A stretch of 64,000 bases of DNA from Lentisphaerota bacterium (GCA_015061625.1 SUWG01000007.1:1-64000); one strand, 5' to 3'. Shown: positions 47,238 to 57,642, counted from the first letter of the stretch. Notes: a model not told the origin generated them from the sequence alone. Numbers and translations are program-made.

Positions 47238-47510
47238 TCCCGAAAACCTTTCCACACCATAAAACGGAACAAAAATAAACAGGATTGTTTTGCCGGAAAG
47301 ACAAAACAATCCTTAAAATATACACCGGAAGATATTGAAAATCAAATTGTTGATGTTGGATTTACTGTTTTTTTGCAAAAAATAAGAGACCTCTCGGGTC
47401 TTTCGTGATATCTGTGAAAATTTTATTGAAATATCATAATTAATTCTTGAAAACTGTTGTTTGGTCAACTATATTTATCCCGGTAACATGTTCAACATAT
47501 GGAGGAAATC

Positions 47511-48620
47511 ATGAAAAAGTTTGCCGCATTGGTTATTTCGTTGTTTTCGGCATTGACACTTTTGGCTTCTGCGTGGGAAGATGAATTGCAAGCCGCCAAA
47601 AGTCAGGGCATAACTTTCAGTGCAGACAATAAAACCTTGATCCGGTGTCCGCAAAATGTTACGACGGTGGTTATTCCTTCCTGTGTTACGGCTATCCACC
47701 ATAATGCGTTTTATAACTGTTCAAAATTGACCAGTGTCACGATTCCTGACAGTGTGACGGGTATTGGCAATCGTGCGTTTGCCGATTGTTCAAAATTGAC
47801 CGGAATTACGATTCCCGACAGTGTAACGCATATCGGCGAGGAGGCATTTTGGCATTGCCGCAGTTTGACCGGAGTCACGATACCTGCCGGGGTGACGAGT
47901 ATTGGCAATCGGGCGTTTGGCCACTGTTCGAAATTGACCGCTGTCACGATTCCTGTCAGTGTGACAAATATTGGAGATAATGTGTTTTTGTATTGCGACA
48001 GTTTGACCGGTATTACTGCTGATCCCAAATGGGTGTCAAAATTTTCAAAAGGGCAAATAACATCTTTCACGATCCCCGATGGTGTGACGGGGATAGATAA
48101 GGAAGCGTTTGAATATTGCTCAAACCTGATCAGTATCACGATCCCCGACAGTGTAACGGATATTGGTGATAAAGCGTTTGCCTATTGTTCAAAATTGACC
48201 GCTGTCACGATCCCCGGCAGGGTGACGAGGATTGGTGAGCGTGTGTTTTACCGTTGCGGCAGTTTGACCGCTGTCACGATCCCTTCCAGTGTAACGAGTA
48301 TCGGAGATTGGGCGTTTTACGGTTGCTCAAAATTGACCGGTATCACGATTCCCGATGGTGTAACAAGCATTGGCAGAAGTGCATTTGAACGCTGTTCAAA
48401 TTTGACCGCTGTCACGATGCCTTCCAGTGTAACGAGTATAGGTTACGAAGCGTTTTCCGGTTGCTCAAATTTGACCGCTGTCACGATCCCTTCCAGCGTA
48501 ACGGTTATCGACGATTATGCGTTTTCCGGTTGCGACAGTTTGACCGGTGTCACTATACCGCGTAATTGCCGGGTCGGCAGTCGTGCATTTCCCGACAGTT
48601 GCCGGGTGATCCGGCGGTAA
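47511..48620 (+). CDS. secreted BspA-like leucine-rich repeat (LRR_5) protein
   Basis: Signal peptide MKKFAALVISLFSALTLLASA; repeats LTAVTIPSSVTSIGDxAFxxCSN every 23 aa. Start at 47511 behind GGAGGAAATC. Confidence 0.92.
   Translation: MKKFAALVISLFSALTLLASAWEDELQAAKSQGITFSADNKTLIRCPQNVTTVVIPSCVTAIHHNAFYNCSKLTSVTIPDSVTGIGNRAFADCSKLTGITIPDSVTHIGEEAFWHCRSLTGVTIPAGVTSIGNRAFGHCSKLTAVTIPVSVTNIGDNVFLYCDSLTGITADPKWVSKFSKGQITSFTIPDGVTGIDKEAFEYCSNLISITIPDSVTDIGDKAFAYCSKLTAVTIPGRVTRIGERVFYRCGSLTAVTIPSSVTSIGDWAFYGCSKLTGITIPDGVTSIGRSAFERCSNLTAVTMPSSVTSIGYEAFSGCSNLTAVTIPSSVTVIDDYAFSGCDSLTGVTIPRNCRVGSRAFPDSCRVIRR
47670..48600 (+). repeat. 69-bp tandem coding repeats of the LRR protein
   Basis: Recurring ttgaccgctgtcacgatcccttccagtgtaacgagtat... 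units. Confidence 0.85.
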
Positions 48621-48685
48621 CTCCTGCCGGGAAAAATTTCCCGGCGGAACCGGTACACGATTATCGGAAACCGGGTGGAAAATTT

Positions 48686-49267
48686 TTATTGGACGTCTAT
48701 GACTTTTTTCAAGAAATATTCATGGATCATGCCGGAACCGGTGATCTCCGGGTGAAAGGTCATTGCCAGTTGATTCCGGTAACGTACTGCCGTCGGTTGC
48801 CCGCCGTAAGAGGCAAGGATCTCCACATTTTCAGCGCATGAAACGATTTGCGGAGCGCGGATAAAAGGCATATCGACCGCGCCTTTCACTCCGGCAAATT
48901 TTCCGGAAATATAAAAACTTGACGTTTGTCTGCCGTAAGCATTGCGCCGGATGGTGACCGGCAGAGTGCCGAAGTGAACAGCCGTATCATCCGCCAGTTT
49001 TTCGGCCAGTAAAATTGCTCCGGCACAAGTGGCAAAGACCGGCAAACCCGAAATGATACGTTGTCGCAGGATATCGAAAAGTTCCAGTTCCCGGAGCAGT
49101 TTTCCCTGCACGGTGCTTTCTCCGCCGGGCAGGATCAGACCGCCGCAGGGATGTTCCAGATCGGCGGCCTGTCTGATTTCAAAAGTTTCAGAACCCAGAG
49201 ATTCCAGAATTTTCCGGTGTTCGGCAAATGCCCCCTGTAACGCAAGGATGGCGATGGGGTGATTCAT
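48686..49267 (-). CDS. pdxT: pyridoxal 5'-phosphate synthase glutaminase subunit
   Basis: [65 protein letters not shown]. Confidence 0.94.
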   Translation of the reverse strand: MNHPIAILALQGAFAEHRKILESLGSETFEIRQAADLEHPCGGLILPGGESTVQGKLLRELELFDILRQRIISGLPVFATCAGAILLAEKLADDTAVHFGTLPVTIRRNAYGRQTSSFYISGKFAGVKGAVDMPFIRAPQIVSCAENVEILASYGGQPTAVRYRNQLAMTFHPEITGSGMIHEYFLKKVIDVQ

Positions 49268-50142
49268 ATTCCGCGCTCCTCCATGATGGTGCGTATCTCA
49301 TCGGCATTGATCCCGACCATGGCTTCTCCCAGTCCGCAGGAAAGTTCTGCGATCATTGCCGCATCGGTATAATTGGTCACTGCCTTAACGATTGCTCCGG
49401 CTCTTTTGGCCGGATCTCCGGATTTGAAAATACCGGAACCGACGAATACCCCTTCTGCTCCGAGTTGCATCATCAGTGCGGCATCTGCCGGAGTGGCAAT
49501 GCCGCCGGCGGCGAAATTGACGACCGGCAAGCGGCCGTTGTCATGGATATATTTCAGCAGATCAAAAGGCACTTGCAGCATTTTTGCCGCTTCGTAAAGT
49601 TCATCCGGGGCGAGGGAGGTGATCCGGCGGATTTCCGCATTCATTTTTCTCATGTGGCGAACAGCCTGAATGATATCTCCGGTGCCGGGTTCGCCTTTGG
49701 TGCGGATCATGGATGCTCCTTCCGCGATCCGGCGCAATGCTTCGCCGAGGTCGCGCGCTCCGCAGACAAAGGGGACTTTGAATTGATTTTTGTCAATGTG
49801 ATAAGTGTCATCTGCCGGAGAAAGCACTTCGCTTTCATCAATATAGTCGATATCTATAGCCTGCAATATCTGTGCTTCGGCAAAGTGACCGATCCGGCAT
49901 TTGGCCATGACCGGAATGGTCACCGCATTCTGTATGCCTTTGATCATTTCCGGATCGCTCATTCGGGAAACTCCTCCGGCGGCCCGGATGTCTGCAGGTA
50001 TCCGTTCCAGAGCCATGACGGCACAGGCTCCGGCTTCTTCGGCGATAACGGCCTGTTCCGGGGTGGTTACATCCATGATCACTCCGCCTTTGAGCATGGC
50101 GGCAAGATTACGGTTCAAAGATTGCTGTTGAGTTGTGTTCAT
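49264..50142 (-). CDS. pdxS: pyridoxal 5'-phosphate synthase lyase subunit
   Basis: [81 protein letters not shown]. Confidence 0.97.
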   Translation of the reverse strand: MNTTQQQSLNRNLAAMLKGGVIMDVTTPEQAVIAEEAGACAVMALERIPADIRAAGGVSRMSDPEMIKGIQNAVTIPVMAKCRIGHFAEAQILQAIDIDYIDESEVLSPADDTYHIDKNQFKVPFVCGARDLGEALRRIAEGASMIRTKGEPGTGDIIQAVRHMRKMNAEIRRITSLAPDELYEAAKMLQVPFDLLKYIHDNGRLPVVNFAAGGIATPADAALMMQLGAEGVFVGSGIFKSGDPAKRAGAIVKAVTNYTDAAMIAELSCGLGEAMVGINADEIRTIMEERGI

Positions 50143-50208
50143 AAGTTTGACTCCTTTGGTTTCAACGGGGATTTGACAGATAATATAATTGGAGGTATAT
50201 TAAATACA

Positions 50209-51621
50209 ATGTTTAAAATTGTATGGATTACAAAAATGCCGGTAAATTCTTTTAAAAACTACTTTTTGAGTTGGGTTCCTCCGGTGAAGGAGTTGCCCCG
50301 TCCGTGTTATCTGGCGATCGCCAATCTGCTGGAGCAGGATATCCGCAGCGGCAAACTTGCTCCGGGAACGAAACTTCCTCCGCAACGGGAGTTGGCAGAT
50401 TATCTGGATATCAACTTCACCACGGTGACCAGAGCCTACAATTTGTGCCGTGAGCGTCAGCTGATCTACGGCACTGCCGGGCGCGGCACATTCGTTGCTC
50501 CGCTGCCGGGGCGGTCGGAAGAGGATGCTCCGGCATCCGGAATGATCGATTTGGGGGTGGTCAACGGTTTTGACCGGGTGAATAAGCAGATCATTGAAGC
50601 CACTGAAGCCGTATTGAAAAAAGGCTATATCGGCAAATTGTATAATTATACTGCATCACTCGGTCATTTGCATCAGCGGGCGGCGGCGGTGAATTGGATG
50701 AAAAAATTCAATGTTGTCAGCGATGAAAACCACACCGCATTGTTTTCCGGTTCACAAAATGCGATCAGTGCGGCATTGCTTTCGCTTTTCAAACTCGGTG
50801 ATACTCTGGCGGTGGATCATTTTACTTACGCCAATTTGATCGGAACAGCCCGCCTGGCCCATATCCGGCTGCTGCCGGTTGCCGGAGACGCTGGCGGGAT
50901 GCTGCCGGATGCTCTGGCAGAAGTTTGCCGCCGGCATCCGGTTGCCGGAATATTTCTGATGCCGAATTGTGCCAATCCCACCGGCATCACATTATCTCTG
51001 GCAAGGAAAAAGCAGTTGGCTCAAGTTATCCGGATGAATAAACTGGTCTTGATCGAAGATGACACGGCAACGACTGTTCCGGTTGGGGATTATATGCCCA
51101 TGTATGCGCTGCTGCCGGAGCAAACACTCTATATTTGCGGCACGTTGCGTTATTTGTGCGGCGGTTTGCGGGTGACAGCAGCGGCATTTCCGGAAGCATT
51201 CCGCAATGATTTGCTCAACGGACTTTTTCATTTGAATATCCGTACCAGTGCGTTGGATGCTGAAATCATGACGGAGTTGCTTTTAAGCGGCCGGGCGGAA
51301 AGTGTATTGGAAGAGAAACATCAATTAGCCGTGCGGGCCAATAAAATTTTTGACCGGGTATTTCCGGATGCTCCGGAGTGTGGCAATGGCAGTTTTTTCC
51401 GTATTCTGCCTTTGCCGGAAAGTATGTCCAGGGCGCAGGATACGGAATCGCTTTTTGAATCTTACGGAATAAAGGTGCTTCACTCCTCGCGGTTTTCGGT
51501 ATTGAGCCGTCCGGGGAGGAATTTTTTACGTTTGTCGGTATCTTCCGCCGGTTCGGAGAAAAATTTGCGGACTGCTCTGGCTCAAGTCCGGTTTATCCTG
51601 GGGGAGTTGCCGGATAAATAA
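50209..51621 (+). CDS. pdxR: MocR/PdxR-type GntR regulator with aminotransferase domain
   Basis: DIRSGKLAPGTKLPPQRELADYLDINFTTVTRAYNLC wHTH and fold-type I aminotransferase-like domain; divergent from pdxST. Start at ATG 50209, not 49228. Confidence 0.88.
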   Translation: MFKIVWITKMPVNSFKNYFLSWVPPVKELPRPCYLAIANLLEQDIRSGKLAPGTKLPPQRELADYLDINFTTVTRAYNLCRERQLIYGTAGRGTFVAPLPGRSEEDAPASGMIDLGVVNGFDRVNKQIIEATEAVLKKGYIGKLYNYTASLGHLHQRAAAVNWMKKFNVVSDENHTALFSGSQNAISAALLSLFKLGDTLAVDHFTYANLIGTARLAHIRLLPVAGDAGGMLPDALAEVCRRHPVAGIFLMPNCANPTGITLSLARKKQLAQVIRMNKLVLIEDDTATTVPVGDYMPMYALLPEQTLYICGTLRYLCGGLRVTAAAFPEAFRNDLLNGLFHLNIRTSALDAEIMTELLLSGRAESVLEEKHQLAVRANKIFDRVFPDAPECGNGSFFRILPLPESMSRAQDTESLFESYGIKVLHSSRFSVLSRPGRNFLRLSVSSAGSEKNLRTALAQVRFILGELPDK

Positions 51622-51752
51622 GAAAAAAATCGTTTTTTTTATTTCGGCAGACTTGAATGTTGTCATTTGGGGTGTATAATATATCAGTGTAGGGGCAGAA
51701 TGTGACCGCCCGGATGGATGAAATCTTTTAAGAAAGTTTGAAATAGATCAAA

Positions 51753-52496
51753 ATGAGTGAAAAAGCTGATGACCGGATGTTGGTCAGCGCAGAAAATCTG
51801 GTAAAAACTTACCGTGGCCGCACGGTCGTCAACAAGGTGTCGATCACGGTGCGTCCGGGGGAGGTTGTCGGTTTGCTGGGGCCCAACGGTGCCGGAAAAA
51901 CCACCAGTTTCTATATGGTCATGGGGTTGGTCAGACCGGATAGTGGCAAAGTACTTTTCCGCGGGGTCGATGTCAGCCGGATGCCAATGTATAAACGGGC
52001 CCGAATGGGTATGGGATATCTGGCGCAGGAGCCGTCAATTTTCCGTAAACTTACGGTTGAAGAAAATATTATGGCGATTCTGGAAACTCTGGCGATCAGC
52101 CGTGCCGAGCGCAGAAAAAGATGTACTGATCTGCTCCGGGAACTGGATCTGGAAAGGTTGAAAGATCAAAAAGCGATGACGCTTTCCGGTGGAGAACGCC
52201 GCCGTCTGGAAATCACCCGGGCGTTGGTCACCAATCCATCATTTATCATGCTTGATGAACCATTCAGCGGAGTTGACCCGCTGGCGGTATATGAGGTTCA
52301 GCAGATCATTCTGCAGTTGAAAGAGCGTAATCTGGGGATTTTGATCACCGACCATAATGTCCGTGAAACGCTGTCAGTTGTTGACCGGGCCTACATTATG
52401 TGTATGGGAAAGGTTCTGCTTGAGGGGCCCAGTGATTTTCTGGTGAATGACCCGAAAGCCAAAGAGATCTACCTCGGCCCGCAATTTTCGATGTGA
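51753..52496 (+). CDS. lptB: LPS export ABC transporter ATP-binding protein
   Basis: LLGPNGAGKTTSFYMVMGLVRPDSG, GMGYLAQEPSIFRKLTVEENI, LSGGERRRLEITRALVTNPSFIMLDEPFSGVDPLAV, ILITDHNVRETL. Confidence 0.95.
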   Translation: MSEKADDRMLVSAENLVKTYRGRTVVNKVSITVRPGEVVGLLGPNGAGKTTSFYMVMGLVRPDSGKVLFRGVDVSRMPMYKRARMGMGYLAQEPSIFRKLTVEENIMAILETLAISRAERRKRCTDLLRELDLERLKDQKAMTLSGGERRRLEITRALVTNPSFIMLDEPFSGVDPLAVYEVQQIILQLKERNLGILITDHNVRETLSVVDRAYIMCMGKVLLEGPSDFLVNDPKAKEIYLGPQFSM

Positions 52497-52553
52497 AAAA
52501 TTATACGGCAGCCGGAATGGGCCGGCTGACGGAAGAAAAAGGAAGGTGTGCCT

Positions 52554-52889
52554 ATGCTCATCAATGTTACCGGACGTCAATTCGAAATCACTCCTGCAAT
52601 CCAAACCCAGGCGGAGATGGTTCTTGCTCCGTTGGACATCCCGGCACTCAAAGTTACGAGTGTGAATGCGGTCATGTCCAGAGAGAAAAATCATTTTCAG
52701 GTTTCTTTGGTGCTTAATTGCAAATACCATACGCTGAAAGCGGAAGTTGAGGATTTTGATTTGTACCGGGCTCTTGATGCGGCGGCAGACAAAGTCGGTG
52801 CGCAGTGTCAGGAGCTGAAAGAAAAAATCCAGGAACACCGTGCGACAGCGGTTGGTGAAACAGATTCTGCACAATCCTCCGAGGATTGA
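52554..52889 (+). CDS. hpf: ribosome hibernation promoting factor / sigma-54 modulation protein
   Basis: MLINVTGRQFEITPAIQTQAEMVLAPL...MSREKNHFQVSLVLNCKYHTLKAEVEDFDLYRALDAAADKVGAQCQELKEK. Confidence 0.85.
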   Translation: MLINVTGRQFEITPAIQTQAEMVLAPLDIPALKVTSVNAVMSREKNHFQVSLVLNCKYHTLKAEVEDFDLYRALDAAADKVGAQCQELKEKIQEHRATAVGETDSAQSSED

Positions 52890-52912
52890 GCGACTTTTGA
52901 ATTGTTTTCTTG

Positions 52913-52941
52913 CGCCCGGAACTTGACGTGCCGGGCGTTTT
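52913..52941 (+). terminator. intrinsic terminator after hpf
   Basis: CGCCCGG...CCGGGCG then TTTTGTTT. Confidence 0.65.
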
Positions 52942-52967
52942 GTTTGTAAAAGTGATGGTGGTAAATT

Positions 52968-53258
52968 ATGGTTATTGCAGTATCCGGGGAATTCGGTGAT
53001 GATATCTGTAAGTTTGTCTATTACCGGATCGAGGGCGGGCGTATTCTGGAAAGGGAAATGGTCAATGCTGTCGATGGGCCGCTGGATCAACTGGCGGCGC
53101 AATTCAATTCGCTGAAAGTTGATTTGCTGATTGCCGGAAAATTATCCAGAGAGATCGAATTGGGACTTTTTGATGCGGGGATCAATCTGATTTCCGGGGT
53201 AAATGGTCTATCTGACAAAATATTATCATCTTATCTGGCGGGTGATTTGAAGTTTTAA
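52968..53258 (+). CDS. NifX/NifB-like (dinitrogenase iron-molybdenum cofactor family) small protein
   Basis: MVIAVSGEFGDDICKFVYYRIEGGRILE...LLIAGKLSREIELGLFDAGINLISG resembles the family layout. Confidence 0.55.
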   Translation: MVIAVSGEFGDDICKFVYYRIEGGRILEREMVNAVDGPLDQLAAQFNSLKVDLLIAGKLSREIELGLFDAGINLISGVNGLSDKILSSYLAGDLKF

Positions 53259-53269
53259 GTGGTGGAAAA

Positions 53270-53680
53270 ATGGATTTTGAGAAGATCAGAAATTTTCTTA
53301 ATGAGGAAGATAAATTCTGTAAATTTTGCGGTATTCAACTGACAGTGGTCGGTGACGGTTATGCAGAAGCGGTTTTGCGGGTCGATGAAAATAAACTCAA
53401 TGGCCGCAACGTGGTGCAGGGCGGGGCGATCATGACTCTGGCGGATTTTGCCTTTGCCGGAGCGGTGAATGGTTCCGGAGTGACCGGAGTTTCGCTGAAT
53501 TGTGCGACCAACTTTATCCGTCCGGGAACGGGGAGGGAACTCAAAGCGGTTTGCCGTAAAGTCAGTCAGGGAAAAAAGACTGCGGTATATGTTTCAGAAG
53601 TAACCAATGAAGAGGGGAAATTGGTCGCCACGATGAATATTACGGGATTTATTGTGGATGATAAACCGATTGTGCAGTAA
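53270..53680 (+). CDS. PaaI-type hotdog thioesterase
   Basis: LNGRNVVQGGAIMTLADFAFAGAVNGSG, SLNCATNFIRPGTGRELKAVCRKVSQGKKTAVYVSEVTNEEGKLVATM. Confidence 0.88.
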   Translation: MDFEKIRNFLNEEDKFCKFCGIQLTVVGDGYAEAVLRVDENKLNGRNVVQGGAIMTLADFAFAGAVNGSGVTGVSLNCATNFIRPGTGRELKAVCRKVSQGKKTAVYVSEVTNEEGKLVATMNITGFIVDDKPIVQ

Positions 53681-53682
53681 AA

Positions 53683-55830
53683 ATGGATAAACAGCGAACT
53701 TTTCTGGTAAACGGGATGCATTGTGCCGGTTGTGCTGCCGCGGTGGAAAGAGCGGTGAAAGCATTGCCGGTGAAAGATGTGTATGTCAATTTCGCTTCCG
53801 GCAGATTGAATTTTGTTTCTGCGGATGGAATACCGGCTGATGCCGAGGTGATATCTGCCGTCAAAAAGGCCGGGTTCCGGGCGGAATTGCCTCCGGCGGC
53901 ATTGACTCCGGTTAAAGAGGAAAGTTTGAAAAAAGATGTATTTTTGCTCATTTCAGCCTTGTGTTTCACTGTTTTGCTGATGGTGATATGTATGGGGCAT
54001 ATCCCGGCAAACGCCCAACTCAACGGAGCGATGCAACTGCTTTGTCTGTTGCCGGTTTTATGGGCGGGCAGGGGATTTTTTCTGCGTGGTTTTCCGGCAC
54101 TTTTCCGTGGTGCGCCGAATATGGACTCACTCATATCCTGCGGTTCGGCGGCGGGGATCATTTACAGTGTGATATTGATGATCATTCATCCGGGCAGTCA
54201 TCTTTATTTTGATTCAGCGGCCATGATCATTTCGTTGATAATGCTGGGTAAATTATTGGAAAAACGTTCCCGGCGGTCAGCATCATCGGCTATCCGGCAG
54301 TTGTTGGAATTGACTCCGCCGGAATCCCATCTTGTCCGGGATGGTAAAGAGGTCGATGTCCCCAGCGCAGATTTGCTTCCCGGTGATGTGGTACGTATCC
54401 GTCCCGGCGAGAAGATACCGGCAGACGGAGTGATTATTGAGGGAGGCGGTTTTGTCAATGAATCCATGCTTACCGGGGAGGAGTTGCCGGCATCCCGGAG
54501 TGTCGGGGATAAAGTTTGCGGCGGTACGCTGAATGTGGATGGCAGTTTGCTGGTCAAAGTCACAACCACCGGTCAGTCAAGTATTCTGGGGCAGATCGTC
54601 AAACTGATCGATGATGCACAAAACACCAGACCGCCGGTTGCCGCATTGGCAGATAAAGTTTCCGGAATTTTTGTCTGGATAATATTTTCGGTCGCCCTGG
54701 TGACGGCGGTGGCGTGGTGGATCGGCGGCAGTGGAGCGCAGGCTTTGCATTTTTCACTGTCAGTGCTGGTGGTCGCCTGTCCATGTGCTTTGGGGCTGGC
54801 AACGCCGATCGCATTGATTTCCGGTATCGGGCGTGGTGCGCGAAACGGTATTCTGATCAAAAACGGCAGTGCTTTGGAAAATGCCGCCAAACTTCAGCAG
54901 TTGGTTTTTGACAAAACCGGCACATTGACTGCCGGAATGCCAATGGTCAAGCTGGTGAAAAGTTCCGGTTTGGTTTCTGCGGATGAACTTTTACAGTTCG
55001 CCGCATCGGCAGAATGCTTTTCTGAACATCCTCTGGCACGGGCCGTTGTATCCGGAGCAGAGGAAAGATCTCTGCCGTTATTGAAAGATGTTGGCGGTTT
55101 TACATCATTGGCCGGAAAGGGGATAACGGTTGAGATATCCGGAAAGTTGTGGTGTTTCGGCAATGCGGCATTGATGCGGGAATATGCCGTTGAAATACCG
55201 GGATCATCCGGAGAGTTATCCGGTTTGACTTTGATATATATTGCCCGTAATGGAGAATATGCCGGAGTTATCGGCATCGGGGATATTATCCGTCCGGAAG
55301 CATATCAGGCAGTCAAAGAATTGAAAGATATGGGGATCGGTTGCTATATGCTTACCGGCGACAATCATGCCGCCGCCGCAGCAGTTGCGGAAAAACTGGC
55401 ATTGGATGGATTCAAAGCGGGGCTTTTGCCGCAGGAAAAGGTCGCGGCATTGCAGAGTTTGCGTAATGGCATAACCGGAATGGTCGGTGATGGCATCAAT
55501 GATGCACCGGCTCTGGCGGCAAGTGATTTGGGGATTGCGATTGGCTCCGGCAGTGATATCGCTCTGGAAAGTGCCGATGTGGTACTGTTGCGCTCTGATT
55601 TGAGCGAGGTGGTACAGATGGTGAAGTTGAGTAAAGCGACATTCCGGGTGATCCGGCAGAATTTATTCTGGGCATTTTTCTACAATATTTGCGGAATTCC
55701 TCTGGCCGCCGGGGTGATTTATCTTTTGGGCGGTGCGGCATTGGATCCGGCATTTTGTGCCGGAGCCATGGCGTGCAGTTCGCTTACCGTGGTACTCAAT
55801 GCTTTGCGGTTGCGTTTTTTTCGGGGGTAG
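53683..55830 (+). CDS. copA: copper-type P-type ATPase with N-terminal HMA domain
   Basis: GMHCAGCAAAVERAVKAL, TGEELPASRSVGDKVCGGT, VACPCALGLATP, DKTGTLTAG, EHPLA, MVGDGINDAPALAASDLGIAIGSGSDIALESADVVLL. Confidence 0.95.
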   Translation: MDKQRTFLVNGMHCAGCAAAVERAVKALPVKDVYVNFASGRLNFVSADGIPADAEVISAVKKAGFRAELPPAALTPVKEESLKKDVFLLISALCFTVLLMVICMGHIPANAQLNGAMQLLCLLPVLWAGRGFFLRGFPALFRGAPNMDSLISCGSAAGIIYSVILMIIHPGSHLYFDSAAMIISLIMLGKLLEKRSRRSASSAIRQLLELTPPESHLVRDGKEVDVPSADLLPGDVVRIRPGEKIPADGVIIEGGGFVNESMLTGEELPASRSVGDKVCGGTLNVDGSLLVKVTTTGQSSILGQIVKLIDDAQNTRPPVAALADKVSGIFVWIIFSVALVTAVAWWIGGSGAQALHFSLSVLVVACPCALGLATPIALISGIGRGARNGILIKNGSALENAAKLQQLVFDKTGTLTAGMPMVKLVKSSGLVSADELLQFAASAECFSEHPLARAVVSGAEERSLPLLKDVGGFTSLAGKGITVEISGKLWCFGNAALMREYAVEIPGSSGELSGLTLIYIARNGEYAGVIGIGDIIRPEAYQAVKELKDMGIGCYMLTGDNHAAAAAVAEKLALDGFKAGLLPQEKVAALQSLRNGITGMVGDGINDAPALAASDLGIAIGSGSDIALESADVVLLRSDLSEVVQMVKLSKATFRVIRQNLFWAFFYNICGIPLAAGVIYLLGGAALDPAFCAGAMACSSLTVVLNALRLRFFRG

Positions 55831-57301
55831 ATACTTCTGTAAAGAATTGCTCTTTGACTTGTTGGAGCAGGGGGATTTCTGCCATAATCAGCATTCCGTC
55901 GCCGCTTTGGATTCTGGTATCACCGCCGGGGGGGATAAATGAACCATCCCGGCGGATCATCGTCACCAGCACTCCTTTGGGGAAACCGATCTCTGCCAGC
56001 GTTTTTCCGGCGATGGGATTTTTTTCAGTGACCCGGAATTCTTCCATTTCCTGATGTGCTGATCCTTCAGTAACTTCCAGTTCCAGCGGGGCAGGAGAAT
56101 CATCATCGTCGGCTTCTCTGGCGAGATGGAGCATTTTGGCAACCGGCATGAGCAACCAGCCCTGAAAGGTGATGGAAAGGATCACCATGAAGAAGATCAG
56201 ACGGAACATCAAAGCTGCATTTTCCACTCCGGCGGCCAGGGGAAATGTCGCCAGCACGATCGGAGCGGCACCTCTTATGCCGACCCATGAGATCATCAGT
56301 TTTTCCTTAAGAGAATATTTACTTTTGGCAAGGCAGATAAAAACTGCCGCCGGCCGGGCAACGAACATCAGCAACAGCCCCAGTGCCACGCCGGGTATCC
56401 ATATTGCCGGAGAGATCAGCTCTCCCGGATCGGCGAGAAAACCGAGAACGGTAAATAAGCCGACTTGCATCAACCAGGCAATGCCATTATGAAATTTGCA
56501 GAGGGCTTTCTGGTAATTGTAACGTTGGGAATTGAGGTATATCCCGCATACATAGCAGGACATGAATCCGTTGGCACCGAGCAACTGGGTCAATCCGTAG
56601 CAGAGCAGAACCAGTGCCACGCTGACGACAAAATACAACCCTTCATAATCAAGTTTCATTTTGAAAAGTTTTCTTCCGGCCCAGCCGAAAAATATTCCGG
56701 CAAAAATACCGCCGCCAAGTTGATAGACGACGAGGGGGATCTCCACCATGATCCCCTGACCGGTACCGAGAACCAGACCGATCATCAGCAAAGTGAGGAA
56801 TGCGGCAGTCGGGTCGTTGCTTCCTGATTCCAGTTCCAGAAGTTGTTTCAAATCACCTTTCAAACTGATTCCTTTGCCCCGGAGTATGGAAAATACCGCC
56901 GCGGCATCGGTGGATGAGATGATCGCTCCCAGAAGCAGACACCAGAGAAATGAATATTCAAAGCGGAGCAGGAAAAATGCTCCGATACCGGTGATCAGGG
57001 CGGTGATCACCACTCCGGGCATGGCCAGCAGTATACCGCGCAATGCCACCGGCCGGATCGAAGATAAGGAGGTGTCACTGCCGCCGGAAAACAGAATGAA
57101 ACACATGGCGGCGATGCCGAAAAAATTGATTTGTCCGGCGTAATTCTCCCCGTTGAAAGGCAAAATGCTTTCGGCAAAAATACCGGCGGCCATAAACAAC
57201 AGTAAAGTAGGCAGATTGAAGCGGCTGGAAATTTTGTTGGAAAATGCTCCGGCAAGCAACAGGAATCCGGCAATGGCAATGATTGAATCAGTCGCTGTCA
57301 T
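55796..57301 (-). CDS. CPA1-type K+/H+ antiporter (NhaP2/CvrA-like) with TrkA-C-like domain
   Basis: SRFNLPTLLLFMAAGIFAES, GAIISSTDAAAVFSILR, LELESGSNDPTAAFLTL, WVGIRGAAPIVLATFPL, C-terminal GKTLAEIGFPKGVLVTMIRRDGSFIPPGGDTRIQSGD. Confidence 0.93.
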   Translation of the reverse strand: MTATDSIIAIAGFLLLAGAFSNKISSRFNLPTLLLFMAAGIFAESILPFNGENYAGQINFFGIAAMCFILFSGGSDTSLSSIRPVALRGILLAMPGVVITALITGIGAFFLLRFEYSFLWCLLLGAIISSTDAAAVFSILRGKGISLKGDLKQLLELESGSNDPTAAFLTLLMIGLVLGTGQGIMVEIPLVVYQLGGGIFAGIFFGWAGRKLFKMKLDYEGLYFVVSVALVLLCYGLTQLLGANGFMSCYVCGIYLNSQRYNYQKALCKFHNGIAWLMQVGLFTVLGFLADPGELISPAIWIPGVALGLLLMFVARPAAVFICLAKSKYSLKEKLMISWVGIRGAAPIVLATFPLAAGVENAALMFRLIFFMVILSITFQGWLLMPVAKMLHLAREADDDDSPAPLELEVTEGSAHQEMEEFRVTEKNPIAGKTLAEIGFPKGVLVTMIRRDGSFIPPGGDTRIQSGDGMLIMAEIPLLQQVKEQFFTEVSTPEKNATAKH

Positions 57302-57642
57302 CAGGAAAAATTCTTTCTGGGGTTAGGGGCTGCTGTTGTGTTATGTATATAATATAGGATAGTAAACGATTTTTTCAAGGCATTATGGTAGGGAAAAATC
57401 ATTTTATTAAGGATTTATTAATTAAAATTTGCGGATAATGTTTCACATCGTTTGCCAGAACATTGGAAAAGAATAAATCCATAAAAAAATTAGACAGGGC
57501 TAATTGCTTTTTTCTGTTTTGGTGGTATATTAGATCGAAGCAGAGGGGGATGGTGATGAATAAATGTCGTTTCAGGGTATTTAAGTATTCCTATTAATCC
57601 TTTTATGCAATTTGAATGAAACAAAAGAGCGGTCTTGCTTTC

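Noticed and set aside
47670-48600. Possible CRISPR array
   Set aside because: The regular repeats are 69-bp in-frame LRR units with no unique spacers; no cas genes are in the window.
49228-50208. Upstream 327-codon extension of the pdxR ORF
   Set aside because: Antisense to pdxS. The real regulator begins at MFKIVW (50209), with a ribosome site or promoter directly upstream.
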